From a bacterium (GTDB lineage Bacteria > Krumholzibacteriota > Krumholzibacteriia > LZORAL124-64-63), in the NCBI GenBank assembly GCA_016719645.1, contig JADJYS010000006.1, positions 1 to 64,000 on the forward strand: 64,000 nucleotides of DNA. Reading direction: 5' to 3'. Both the position numbers and the translations under genes were made by a program. Positions within the stretch are counted from its first letter, which is position 1; each line of letters begins with the position of its first letter. Shown piece by piece: positions 1 through 10,425 of the stretch. The notes under the pieces were generated by a model. It searched no databases and was not told where the DNA came from. It saw nothing but the letters and a program-made list of their open reading frames with translations.

Positions 1-911
1 GCGCCGCGAGGTCCGGCCCGGCGCGGCACGTGGTTGCGAAGCCAGCGCATCGGCGCTGGCTGCGGTCGGCGGTCACCGCGGCCATCAGCACCGTGTTGAC
101 CACCACACTTTGATGCTCGTGGCGATCGAGGCCGCCGGCGATCCCCATCTCCAGGCCGCCAGCAGGCGCCGGCGCCGGCGGGGATGCCTTCCAGCCGAAA
201 GATCAGGTCGAGCAGGGCGTTGAGCGCGTTGGCGGTCCGCCGCCGATCCATGGGCGTCGCGCCGTCGGCGGCCCTGGAAGTAGCCCAGCAGCGCTGAAGC
301 CGATCTCAGGTGAAGACCGCGCTGACGGTGCGCCAGCGGACGTGAGTGTAGGTCGCCTCTGACGACGTCGGCCGGAGTTGCCCGTCGGGCGCGGCAGGGC
401 AGGCTGAAGTGGCGAGCAGCATCAGCAGCACAGGCCGGTGACGAGGCGACGGGTGGATGGCCTGCATGTGCTGGTAGCCGACGGCCTCGTCGTCGCCCTG
501 CCGTCGGGCCTGCGCCACGCCGGTGCCGTTGATCCGGCTGAGGATTTGTCTGAACAGGCTGCGTGGCCCTTTGGTCGTACCGCCGCCGGGTTGCTGGCGC
601 GTCCGAGGGCCGAGCTGAATCGGCCCAGGAAGATCGAGTGTAAGCGGGTCACATCCAGGGTGTGCGAGATCATCGACATCACGATGGGCGGGGGCCAGCA
701 CCACGATCTCCCGCGCGTGGTGGATGCCGAGACCGCCGGTGGGCTGTCGCTAAAACCGTGGGGAGGATCAGGTGGCCGTTCATGGTCACGCCGGACGCGG
801 CCCCCCTGCCGGCAGGGAGACAGACTTCCCGTCGCCGGGTTGACGCCAGTTCGTTCCGCTACGTTGCGCGCAGCTTCCGACGACACGCACTCTCGACCGC
901 AAGCGCCCGCC
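1..911. other. unassigned error-rich stretch before aroA
   Basis: No gene can be named here. On the minus strand from about 470 downwards, frame-hopping gives a hydrophobic run resembling a lipoprotein signal (LLMLLATSACP in one frame) followed by about 130 residues that resemble no family I know. All six frames hold short open stretches, as expected for GC-rich DNA. Indels like those in the following genes probably hide at least one minus-strand secreted protein. Confidence 0.25.
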
Positions 912-2301
912 ATGCCGCGACCGGTGCTCCGCCGCCGGACCCTGCGGGGACGGCGCGCCCCGTTCCGACAAGTCCCTGTCCCGCAGCGCCGCTCTCGTTT
1001 CGCCGCTGGGCGACGGGCCGGCGCGCGTGCTGGCTTCCTGCGCGCAGGACACGCTGCGCTCGCTGGCCGCGGTGCAGGACCTGGGGGCGGACGTGCGCCT
1101 TGACGGTAGCTCGCTGACAGTCGGACAGGAGATTTCCGCGACCGGCCGGGCGCGGCTGCAGCGCGCCGCTGTTGGAGATCGACTGCGGCAACAGCGGCAC
1201 CACGGCCCGCCTGCTGCTCGGCCTGCTGGCCCGGCCGGCGGAATGCGGGCGCTCTGGACGGGGACGCCTCGCTTGCGGTCGCGGCCCGATGGGCAGGAGT
1301 CGTGGAGCCCTGCGCGCCCACAAACGCAGACATCGCCTACCTCAGGCACGCCGGACGGGCGGCTCCCTGCGTCATCAGCCGGCGCGGCGCTGCGCTGGCC
1401 GGGCGACCTGCGCGATGGCGTCTTCCTCGGCCGAGGTCGCCTCGGCCCTGCTGCTGCTTCGCGCGCTGTCGTCGTCGGCGCCGGTGACGGTCCGCGGCTG
1501 CCGCGGCGCGCGACCCGCCACGCCGCGCCTGCTCGCGGCCATGGGTGCCGACTTGGGTGCCGACCTGGGCGGCTGGGCGCCGGCGACGACGCGGGTGACG
1601 CTTTGCGTCCCGGCCCGACGCTGCGCGCCCGGTCGCGCATGACATCCTGACCAAACCCTCGTCAGCCGCCTTCCTTTCCCGAGCGCCGCCGCCCTGGTGC
1701 CAGGCAACCGGGTGGCCGTGCCCGGGTGCTGCTGAACCCGACGCGCCGGCGGCTTCCTGGCGGTGCTGCGGGAAGATGGGGATGGACCTCGCGGTCGCGT
1801 CCCGCGGCATGAGGGCCCGCGAACAGGCCAGGCCGAGCCGCCGCGGTGACCTGGGTGGGCGCCGGCCCCTCGTAAGCCGTGCGGATCAAGAGAGCGCCGG
1901 GGCGCGTCTTTGGTCGACGAGCTGCCGCTGCTGGCCGTGCTGGCGGCGCGGGCCGCGGCACCCGAGAGCTGCGCGACGCCGCCGGGCACAGCGTCAAGGA
2001 ATCCGATCGCCTCGCTGCTGCCGTGGCGGCGGGTCTGAAGGCAACTATGGGCGTCACGGTCGTCGAGCACCCCCCCGGCAGCTGGACATTGTGGGCGAGC
2101 CGGAAGAGGTTCCCGGCGCGAGCTCCATGCCGGTCTTCGCCTTTTCACAGCGATTACCGCGCTCGCCATGGCCTTCGCCGTGGCCGGCCTCGCGTCCCGC
2201 GCGGGGTGAGTCCTGGACGACGACGCCCCTGTGGCGAGTATCGTTCCCCCGACTTCTTCGCGGCGTGCGCGGCGCTGGAGGGCGCGAAGTCGTCGGGTTG
2301 A
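912..2301 (+). pseudogene. aroA: 3-phosphoshikimate 1-carboxyvinyltransferase (EPSP synthase), frameshifted as read
   Basis: EPSP synthase joins shikimate-3-phosphate and phosphoenolpyruvate in the cytosolic chorismate pathway. The family can be followed in order across frames: a SDKSLS phosphate-binding start, VLASCAQDTLRSLAAVQDLG, the diagnostic DCGNSGTTARLLLGLLA near 1175-1235, HDILTKPSSAAF near 1640, HSVKESDRLAAAVAAGL near 1985-2035, and DHRIAMAFAVAGL-like residues near 2155-2195. The gene would have ordinary length if the many single-base indels were repaired. It lies directly upstream of aroC, the next pathway step. I read it as a functional gene in poor sequence rather than a decayed one, because motifs persist and only the frame changes. 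Start at 912 is the nearest ATG before the first motif and is approximate. Confidence 0.8.
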
Positions 2302-2378
2302 CCGCCGGGAGCCAGTTCCAAGTACGTTGCAGCCTCGCTTCCGGACGTCGTCGTCCCGCCTCGGGAAGGAGAGTGGCC

Positions 2379-3530
2379 ATGCGCTGCCTGCCCGCGGGCG
2401 AAAGCCGCGGACCGGCCTGGTCTCTTATCGGTGATTCGAGGCTTCGGCCAGCGTGCTTGCCCCTGGGCGAAGGGGACCTCGGCAGGCTGGGCCGCCCCGC
2501 CTTGCTCGAAGAAAGTACAACCGCGAGATCCACTTGCGCGAGCCCATCAAGACAGAAGCACCTGCCACATCCTGGCCGGCCTGTGGAAGGGCCGCACCCT
2601 GGGCTCGCCCCTGAAACGCTGCTGATCGAGGAACCGCGACTTCGCGCAGCGCGAGGGCCGCCCGCACCCCGACTGGCCGGCCCCGCGACAGGGCGCCGAC
2701 CTGCCCGGCCGGCTGCGCTACCGGCTTCCGACGGCTTCGCGCCGGTGGCCGACGGCCAGCGCCCGCTCGACGGCGAGCGTAGTGGCGGCCGGGAGCCTGC
2801 GCCAGTGCTGCTGGGCAGCTCGGGATCCGGGTCTGGAGCCACACCTGCGCGGGTCGGCGACGTGGCGGCCGCAGACATCGCGCCAAACTCTGGCCGCCTG
2901 CGCCGCGTGCGCCGCCGGCACCCCGCTGCGCTGCCTCGGCCGCCGCGCCCGGGCGCAGATGGTAGCGGCCCAGAGCCAGATAACCCGCGGCCGCGGGCGC
3001 ACCACGCTCGGCAGCGTCGCCGAAGGTTGTCGCCTTCGGCGTGCCGGCCGGCCAGCCTGGGCACCCTGCGTCCAGCCCGACCGCCGCCTCGACGCCCGGC
3101 TGGCCGGCACGCGCTGGCCGGGATCCCGAGCGTAAGAAAGCCGCCGAAGAGGATCGGCGACGGCGGCGCGGCAATGGCGCCCCGCGACAACACTCAACCC
3201 ACGACGAGCTGCTCCCCGACGGCCGCGGCGGCGCGCCGAGCGCGAGACCAGCCGCGCCCGGGCGGCCTCGAGGCAGCATCACCAACAACGAGCTTCAGTA
3301 CGGGTGCGCGCCTTTGTCAGCCGATCTCCACCCAGCGCGAGGAACGCAGGCCGTGGGCCTGCGCACGGGCCGGGCCCGCGCGCCACCTGGGCGCGTTCGG
3401 ACACCTGCGTGGTGGCGGCCCACGCCTGGCGTGGTGGCCCGAAAGCAGTCCGTGGCCTGGGGCTGGCCCGCCAACTCGTGGCGGTGCTGGGCGACGTCAC
3501 TTTCGCCGGAACTGAAATCCCGACTCCGCG
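2379..3530 (+). pseudogene. aroC: chorismate synthase, frameshifted as read
   Basis: Chorismate synthase converts EPSP to chorismate using reduced FMN. The start at ATG 2379 follows an AAGGAGAG ribosome site and opens with a recognisable AGESHGPA signature (read AGESRGPA). Then come the substrate-binding REIHLREPIKTE region near 2520, LAGLWKGRTLGSPL with LIENRDFAQREGRPHPDW near 2570-2680, VGDVAAADIAPNSG near 2855, GSVAEVVAFGVPAGLGT near 3010-3065, GGLEGGITNNE near 3265 and SDTCVVAAAGVVAE near 3400. All are canonical AroC blocks but spread over three frames by single-base indels. The end near 3515-3530 is uncertain. It sits between aroA and tyrS on the same strand. Confidence 0.82.
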
Positions 3531-3553
3531 CTGCTGGCAAACAAGGAGACGGA

Positions 3554-4859
3554 CATAGATCCCGCGACCCTGCCCCCGCGGAAGGACGGCGTGCCCGTGC
3601 TCAAGGAGCGCGGCTTCTTCGAAAGCAGTGCACCGACGGGGCCGCGCTCGCGAAGAGCTGCTGGCCGGGGAGAAGGTCACCAGCCATCGGCTTCGACCCC
3701 ACGGCCGGACTCGCTGCACATCGGGTCCCTTTGCTGCAGATCGTACTGCTGGTCCACCTGCGGCGCTGCGACCCCCTGCCCATCGCCATCACCGGCAAGC
3801 GGCACGGCCTAGTCGGGGACCCTCGGGCAGAAAGCATCCGAGGCTGCGCAAGCTGCTGACTCTCGAGGACATCGGGGCCAGCCTCGCGGGCATCAAGGCC
3901 CAGATCGCGCCCTTCCGTGAGCTTCGGCGACGGGCGGGCGACGGAAGCACCAGCTGCTGAACAACACCGACTGGCTGGTGGCTGGAAACTACCTGGACTT
4001 CCTGCGCCGGGTCAGCCGCCACTTCCAGCATCAGCGTCGTACTGTCGCGCAGGAAGTCGGTGAAGCAGCGCCTGGAGACCGGCCTGAGCTTCATCGGATT
4101 CAACTACATGATCCTGCCGGCCCACCCCGACTGCGAATTCACCAGACCGCGACCACGGCTGTCCTTGCAGATAAACGGCGACGACCGGTGGAGCAACTTT
4201 GTCGTCTCCGGGCGTGGACCTGACGCGGCGCATGAACCGCCGGGAGGTCTTCGGCCTGACCTCGTAACTGATCACTTACCGTGACAGGCGCTTGAGATGG
4301 GCAAGACCGCCGCCAGCGCCGGATGGCTGGGCAGGCGCCCGCACCCGCTCCCTACGAGCCACCCAGCCTGGATCGAAAGCATCGACGACCGCGACGTCGC
4401 TCGCTCCTGGGCCTGTACACGCTACCGCCACGCTGGATGGGGGTGCGCCGCCTCAGTACGCTGCAGGGGCTGACCTGCGCGAGGCCAACGCGTGCTGGCC
4501 CTACGAGGTGTTTCCGCACGCTGCACGGCGCGGCGGCGGCGCTCGCCGCGAGCAGGCAAACCGCCGCGAACCCCTGTTGGGCAGCAGCGGCCCCGCGCAG
4601 GGGATCCCCGCGAGCAGCCATCCCCCGACCGACCTCGCGAGGGCTGACCTGCCGCTCATCAATGCGTTCGCCGACCCCGGCCTCGCCGCCGGCAAGGGCG
4701 CGGCGCGGCGCCTGATCCCGGCAGGGCAGCATCCGGAGTCGGCGGCGGGGCGGTCGCCGACGAGATGCGCGCGCTGACCGCCCGCCGACGTGCCGCGGCC
4801 GCATCGCCCTGCGGGCGGGCAGGAAGCACCTGCCACCACGTGGCACGGTCGGGGATTGA
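3554..4859 (+). pseudogene. tyrS: tyrosyl-tRNA synthetase, frameshifted as read
   Basis: TyrRS charges tRNA-Tyr in the cytosol. Following AAGGAG at about 3543, the reading MDIDPATLPP..LKERGFFES begins near 3554 (the ATG appears as ATAG, one base off). Ordered blocks are GEKVTSHIGFDPTADSLHIG (class I HIGH region, about 3670-3730), PIAITGG and the GDP turn, EDIGASLAGIKAQI, NNTDWL, NYLDFLRRV, SVKQRLETGLSF with NYMIL, a GDDQWSN-like region near 4180, VSGVDLTRRMNGREVFGL, a MGKTA (KMSKS-equivalent) near 4297, and a C-terminal S4-like RNA-binding part with LINAFADTGLAASKGAARRLI near 4655-4720. Frames alternate frequently, so no intact ORF exists as read. Only tRNA-Tyr in this window (33891-33976) is a direct functional partner. 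Confidence 0.83.
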
Positions 4860-5353
4860 GATGTCCGCCCTCCTGCGCCGCCTCAACCCCCGCCGGTACT
4901 TTGCATGCGATACGCGCACAATTAACCGCCGCATTGTGAGGCCTGATCGCCTGATGCTGATGACCGGCGCGGCGATCTGGCTGCTGGGGCCGCAGCCGGC
5001 GCGAAGGCAGCAAGCGCCGCCGTCCGGCGTCCTGATGGCCGCCGTCACCAATCCCGAAGACGCCCCGGCCCCTGGTCGCCAAGAACCTGGTGCGCCTGGC
5101 CAGCCCGCCCCGACCCCGCCTGCGTGTTCTCGACCTCCGGGCGCGGCCGGGCCATGGTCACCATGATGTCCGTCGGCGGGGTCCTGCTGCGGCATTCCGC
5201 CGTGCCGCGCCCGCTCGCCGCGCCCTACCTGGGCATGGGCCGCAGCCTTGCTCGCGGCGACTCCTGCTCTATTCCGCACCATTCCCAATCCATCACCTGC
5301 TGTTGCCCCGGCCTTGCCCCGCCACTTGATCCCCGCGTATCTTTACGCCACGC
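4860..5353. other. unassigned region between tyrS and the DinB-like gene
   Basis: Short open stretches occur on both strands but none matches a family I recognise. One plus-strand reading contains MTGAAIWLLGPQPA, a possible membrane or signal segment, then a Pro/Ala-rich stretch. Given the indel rate around it, a small secreted or membrane gene may be present but cannot be reconstructed. Confidence 0.25.
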
Positions 5354-5830
5354 ATGGGATCGGGGTGGCTGTTATATTCTTCCGAGACCTGATCGCGGCC
5401 TGCGCCATTGAGGACCGGCGCCTGCGGGGAGGTCGTCCGGCGGTATACCGCTCGCGGCGTGGCGATAAGCTACGCCGGGAGGGCAGGAGCCTGATCGAGA
5501 CCCTGGGCCACCTGGCCTTCTGGGACGTCTGCGCCCAAAGCTGTGAGCTTCTGCGAGGCCCGCCTCGCGGACCGCGCCGTCACCCCCTGCCGTTCGCCGA
5601 TTTCGAGTCGCGCCACCGCCACGAGTGGCAGCGCCTCTACGGCCTTCCCTTCCGAACGGAGGTCCCGCGAGGCCCACCTGACCGCCAGCGCGACCTGCCC
5701 GCCTGCCTGCAACGGCACTGGGACGACCTCGACGAGCAGGAGCGGACCAACTTCACCATCCCCTGAAGCACCGCCGCCATCACCGGCACCTGCCCGAAGC
5801 ACCTGGCAGCCTGTCCCCGGCCCGGAAACC
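5354..5830 (+). pseudogene. DinB/DfsB-like four-helix-bundle protein, frameshifted
   Basis: Two overlapping frames give about 150 residues: LIAACAIEDRRLRGE, RGDKLRREGRSLIETL, GHLAFWDVCAQKA, PFADFESRHRHEWQRL and LQRHWDDLDEQERTNF. The helical pattern with GHLAFWD and widely spaced His is what DinB/ClbS-DfsB-type metal-binding bundles show. Members act in thiol transfer, DNA-damage response or toxin self-protection, and nothing here decides which. At least two frameshifts interrupt it, and both ends are approximate. It converges on the minus-strand lipoprotein gene. Confidence 0.4.
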
Positions 5831-5996
5831 GCCGGCGCCGCGGCCGAGGTAAGCCCGTCCCCTGACGCCGAAGGGCGCGCCGCGGGGCGCCCGCTTCTCT
5901 TCGCGCGGCGCGGGTGGTCAGCGGCTCGGGAAGTCCGCCTGAAGCCCGCCCACATCAGGGTCTTGTCGGAGTGGTAGGTCCGCTCTCTGCTGGACC

Positions 5997-7632
5997 TCAT
6001 GGCTGATCTCCGCACGAGGCCGGCATGGGGGCGTACCAGACGGTGTCGTTGCCCGTGCTGAAGACGTCGACCCCGTCGCCTAGCTCGTAATGCAGGGTCA
6101 CCTTGCGGCAGCCGAGGCAGACAACCGGGCGCCCGTCCTCCCTGCTTGCGGTCCATGCCGCCCCATGGGGATGTCGTAGGTGCCGGCGAGGACCGAACCC
6201 ACGAAGTCGACCCCCATCTCGTCGCCGCCCTCGGCGAACGTCCAGGTCCCGGACCAGGAGCCGTCCGCCCGCACCCGCAGCCAGTCGATCGGCGGGGTGA
6301 AGGTGAGTCCGACGACTGATGTCGTGCTCCTCGTGGAACCCGAGGAGCTGGATGGCGGAAGCGGTGACCTTCATGCGGTCGTACTCCTCCATCTCGGGCA
6401 GGTCCTTCGCGGGATCGGTGTTGCGGTTCTCGGTATGCCACAGCCAGAACTCGCCGCCGGTCTTGACCTCGATGACCTGGAGCTCCTCGACCGAGCCGCT
6501 CATTTGGTGTTGTCCGTTTCCCCGTAGTAGCCGGCGAGAGGTACTGGAATGAGCCGTCGACCACGGGGAAGAACTGCGCCGTGCCGGCGACGGTCGCCTG
6601 CTGCAGGAGAAGCCGTCGTCGTTGACGTTGCCGTGGACGTCGGCGAAGGACACGAACTCCACGCGGAAGATCGGAACCGGGGATCCAGCGGCGTGCGCAG
6701 ACCCACGGTGATGACGGTGTTGTTCTCGGACCACACGCCGGGGTTGTCCATGCTGGTGAAGAGGCTCATCAGCCGCCCGCTGATCATCGTGGGGCTGAGC
6801 CGGAGTTGTTGTCGATGGGCTCGCTGAAGGTCATCCGGAAGAAGCTGGTGTCGGTGGCAATGCTGGCGCCGTTCGCCGGGATTCGACCGGGAGACGACGG
6901 TCGGCGGGGTGAGGTCGGCGTTCGTTACCCGGTGGTCAAGGGAAAAGCTCGCCGCGACGGCCAGCGGCACGCCGCCCGAGCCTGGGCGGACGTGGCGACC
7001 GCGACTGCTGATCGTCGTGGGGGGGGCCGGCAGGTCGTCGGTGAAGGTCAGGACCCAATCCGAATCCGATTCCGGACGAATCCAGGGTGTAGGCGTGGAC
7101 GACCCTGTCCAGGGGTCACCGTGATGGCACCGGGAGCGTCGCGCCGTCCATGCCCCGCGAGAACTGCAGCCTGACCGTGGTGTTGATGGGCACGTTCACG
7201 GCCCGTCGGCCGGCGTGGAGCCCAGCAGCAGACCCTCGTCGGTCCAGGTCCAGAAGTCCCAGGCGAAGGCCGACCCGAGCGCGTTGCCGCCGCGTCGGTC
7301 AGGCCCGTGGTCGCGGTCGCGGTGACCTCGGTGCCCTCCGGCCAGTCCGTGTGCATCAACCGCGAGCGTCGCGCGCGGTGGTCCAGGTCAGGCCGGTGAC
7401 CGTGCCGTGCGACAGGGTCACCAGACCGGCCGTCGTGGCCGTGGCCATGTCCTCGTTGAAGGCGATGACCACGGTCTCGTCCAGGTCCACGTCGTCCTCG
7501 CCCTGGGCGGGGCGGCTGACGACCAGCGGCGCGGTGGTGTCCGCGGCCGGCTCGGCGGGGTTGTCGTCGCTGCACGAGGCGGCAAGAGGGCCCCAGCAGC
7601 AGGGCCAGCAGCAAGAAACGTCGGCTCGACAT
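5997..7632 (-). pseudogene. Ig-like (SbsA/Big_5 type) repeat lipoprotein, frameshifted
   Basis: The start ATG at 7632 follows a GGAGGAA ribosome site and begins MSSRRFLLLALLLGP with a Cys soon after, a probable lipoprotein signal. Repair of indels gives repeated units of the SbsA-like Ig type: DTTAPLVVSRP, VDLDETVVIAFNEDM, TWTTARD, TEVTATATTGLTDAAGN, then LLGSTPADGAVNVPIN..RLQFSRGMD, then NADLTPPTVVSRSP. The C-terminal part near 6000-6500 (GGEFWLWHTENRNTDPAKD, LHYELGDGVDVF) would be another beta-rich domain. It is probably an exported or outer-surface protein of unknown ligand. The stop is TGA at 5997-5999. It is transcribed divergently from the SGNH-like gene at 7864. Confidence 0.6.
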
Positions 7633-7755
7633 GATTCCTCCCCGAAACGCGCGGGGCGGCCTCCGCGGGCGGAGGTCGGAAGACATGTTGATCGGCCTGT
7701 TGCAGGATCCGGGCGCCCCGAAAGTCACTTGCTCAACACCGGTTTCGATCCGGCG

Positions 7756-7785
7756 TTGGCCGGGGAACTCGGCGTGGGGTATACT
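7756..7785 (+). promoter_or_regulatory. possible promoter for the SGNH-like gene
   Basis: TTGGCC at 7756-7761 and TATACT at 7780-7785 are separated by 18 bases, in the divergent gap between the minus-strand lipoprotein and the SGNH-like gene. The -10 is good and the -35 mediocre. Confidence 0.35.
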
Positions 7786-7863
7786 GTCCGCTGCCCGGGA
7801 GCTGCGCACGCGGACGGGAGGTGACCTATTCGACTGCAACGTCTTCAAAGATAACGTATTTAT

Positions 7864-8767
7864 GTGCACAGCAGGCTCGGGGCTGTCATGGCGGTGACGG
7901 GCGGGGCCGGGGCGGCGTCGGCGCCGACGGATTCCGTCGGGGATCCCGCAGCGCGAGGAGGGCCCGTGCGCGTGCTGTTCATCCACCATTCCTGTGGTGG
8001 TCAACTTCTGGCCGAGCCGGGGGAGCAGAGCGGCGGGGGCAAGGACTCCGGCGCACGGTGCATCTACCAGAGCCACCCCAACGGGGGTGGTCTGAGGTCG
8101 CGCCTGCAGGGCGCGGGCTACGAGGTGCACCCAGGCGTCCTACTGGTCGCTCCCGGGCGAGGACACCGAGCATCGGCCACTGGCGGCGCAAGTTCGCCGA
8201 GCAGATGGACCGCATCCTGGTCTGCGACGAGCAGGACCGCTCCACGACGACGGCCGGACCAACGAGTCGTGGTCCTCAAGTCCTGCCATTCGAAGCACCG
8301 ACTTCACCGGTCCCGGCACGGAGCCCGGCGATCCGGATGCCACGGAGCAGACCCTGGCCAACGCCAAGGCGGCCTACCGTCCCCTGCTGCCGCTGTTGCG
8401 CGCTGGCCGGACGTGCTGTTCGTCGCCGTGACGGCCCCGCCGCGCGCCGAGCCGCGGCCGCAGGGGCTGATGGACCGCCTGCGCGCGATGTTCCGCCGCG
8501 GCCCGGTGTCCGCCGACACGCGCACGACCTGCACGCCTGGATGGCCGACCGCCAGGGAGGCTGGCTGCGGGACTACGACCTGCCCAACGTGGCCGTGTTC
8601 GACTACCACGACATCCTGACCGACGGCCGCAGCGCCAAGTGGTCGGCCTATGCCAGCGGCGACGGCAGCGACAGCCATCCCAGCCGCGAGGGCAACGCGC
8701 GCGCGCGGCGGCCTTCGTCCCCTTCCTGGACGCGGCCGTGGCCGGCCTGCGGGCCGGCGGGCGCTGA
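7864..8767 (+). pseudogene. secreted SGNH-like protein, frameshifted
   Basis: The repaired reading starts near GTG 7864 with an Ala/Gly-rich possible signal (MAVTGGAGAAS), then VRVLFIHHSCGGQLL, SHPNGGGLRSRLQGAGYEVH, PGEDTDIGHWRRKFAEQMDRIL, VVFKSCHSNTDFTG, WPDVLFVAVTAPP, AWMADRQGGWLRDYDLPNVAVFDYHDIL and SDSHPSREGNARAA. The early HHSCG and late DSHPS recall the block I and block V Ser and Asp-His of SGNH hydrolases. The same pattern (HHSTG and SHPN) is found in the protein at 23070-24446. Substrate unknown; deacylation of a glycan is a guess from the neighbourhood. Several indels break the frame. Confidence 0.55.
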
Positions 8768-8792
8768 ACGGTCCCGAGGAGCGCGGAAGAGC

Positions 8793-10163
8793 ATGACGCA
8801 GCGCGCCGCCAGCGAGATCCCGCGCCTCCCGCGCCCCTGGGAGGCGCCGCCGTTCGTGACCGCGACGTTCCTGCTGTTCATCACCGCCCGCCAGCATGCA
8901 GTGGGGGCGCGGCGCGACTTCCTGGCCTCCTGCGGGCCGAGTTCCTGCTGGGCGTGGTCGTGCTGGTGATGAGCATCGGCGTGATGAGCTCCGGCCCGGT
9001 CCAGTTGGCCGGGCTGCGGCCCGCCCGCAACGTGCTGATCGGGATCGGGCTGCTGTTCTTCATCATGCTGACCCAGATCCCCTTCGCGGCGGCCAGGGCC
9101 CTGGCCTGGACGATCTTCTTCGACCGCGTCATCAAGTTCGCGATGATGGCCTTCTTCATGGTCGCGCTCATCAGGTCGCCGCGGGCGATCGCGGTGGTTC
9201 CTGTTCGCGTTCCTGGTCTCGTGCTTCTCATCACGCAGGAGTCGACACCGGGCAGATCTCGGAGGACTGGTCTGGGAGAACCAGGGGATCATGCGCCTGC
9301 ACGGCGCGGTGCCCATCTACGCCCATCCGAACAGCTTGGCGGGGCTGGCGATGGGGACGTTGCCGTTCGTGCTGTTTCTGTTTCCAGTGATCGAGAGGTG
9401 GCGCATCAAGCTGCTGCTGCTACCTCTGGGGGTGACGGCGACCGTTTGCGTGATCTACACGGGATCGCGGACCGGGTATGTGGCGCTGGGCGTGCTGCTG
9501 GTCTTCTGGTGGAGCCAGTCGCGGCGCAAGCTGCGCAACCTGGCGATCGCGGCGGTGGTGGGCGTGGCGGTGTTCCCGCTGCTGCCGGACCAGTATGTGG
9601 AGAGGTTCAAGAGCATCGGAGGGCATGAGGCGGAGGGAACATCCAAAGAAACGCGCATCCAAATCCTGCGAGATGCCTGGGAAGTGCTGTTGCATAATCC
9701 AATCGGTGTTGGTATTGCCTCATTTCCGGCGGTTAGGATCCAGATGTTCAATCGGAAGCAGGATACCCACAATCTGTACTTGGAAGTAGCGACAAACCTA
9801 GGTATTCATGGTTTCGCGGTATTCTGCTACTTGATCTACGCCATGTTCGCTGCATTGGTCGCTGTCCGGAAAACGTTGAATCATGAGCGAGGTCGGTTGG
9901 TCGCAGTCTGCCGGTCTGTGGAAGGGCACGCTGGGTACGTAAAGCAAGTGTTGCGAGAGATTGACGACTTGCGTTTCTTGGAAGCTGTGACCCAATCGAC
10001 CATCGGGTTTCTGGTTGTCAGGCTGGCGCTCGGGCTGTTCGGCATGGATCTGTACGAAGTATACTGGTGGTTTGCGGCAGGCATGGCTTTCTGCCTTCCA
10101 CAGATCGGATTGGTGATCCAGCGTCGAGTAGGAAAGATTGTCGAATCTTCGGCAACAATCTGA
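8793..10163 (+). CDS. O-antigen ligase family membrane protein, frameshifted and GC-mosaic
   Basis: Starts at ATG 8793 (MTQRAASEIPRLPRPWEAP) and, after frameshifts near 8920, 9190-9290, continues in an open frame 9291-10163. It is a polytopic membrane protein with successive hydrophobic helices. Family marks are VPIYAHPNSLAGLA, where the His-containing loop of WaaL/Wzy-type enzymes sits, and YTGSRTGYVALG. Such enzymes polymerise or ligate lipid-linked glycans on the periplasmic side. Bases up to about 9,640 are GC-rich like the flanks, while the last third (LGIHGFAVFCYLIYAMF onward) is distinctly lower in GC and has different codon use. The reading frame crosses this change without a break. 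It begins the polysaccharide locus. Confidence 0.75.
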
Positions 10164-10425
10164 TGCACTAGATTGTTGCAGCGAAATTGAGCCGGCGGCC
10201 TCAATCGCCTGTTTGTCTACCGTCGTGGGATAATTTGCGCGGGAGCGGGGTTGTGAAAGAATTTGTAGACAACGACAGTTGCAGAGTGAACGTCCTTCAT
10301 TCCGTATCGGTAACTGCGGAGTGTGTCATTGCGGAGATTTTCTTTCGATTGGCATAAGGCCAGTCGTTGCTGTGATAAGTAGGCTGAACGGTTGGCCGTT
10401 ACGCAAAATTGTGACGAGAGGCTCC

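Noticed and set aside
912..4859. Programmed frameshifting in aroA, aroC and tyrS
   Set aside because: There are far too many frame changes in both directions and no slippery heptamers with structures; sequence error is simpler.
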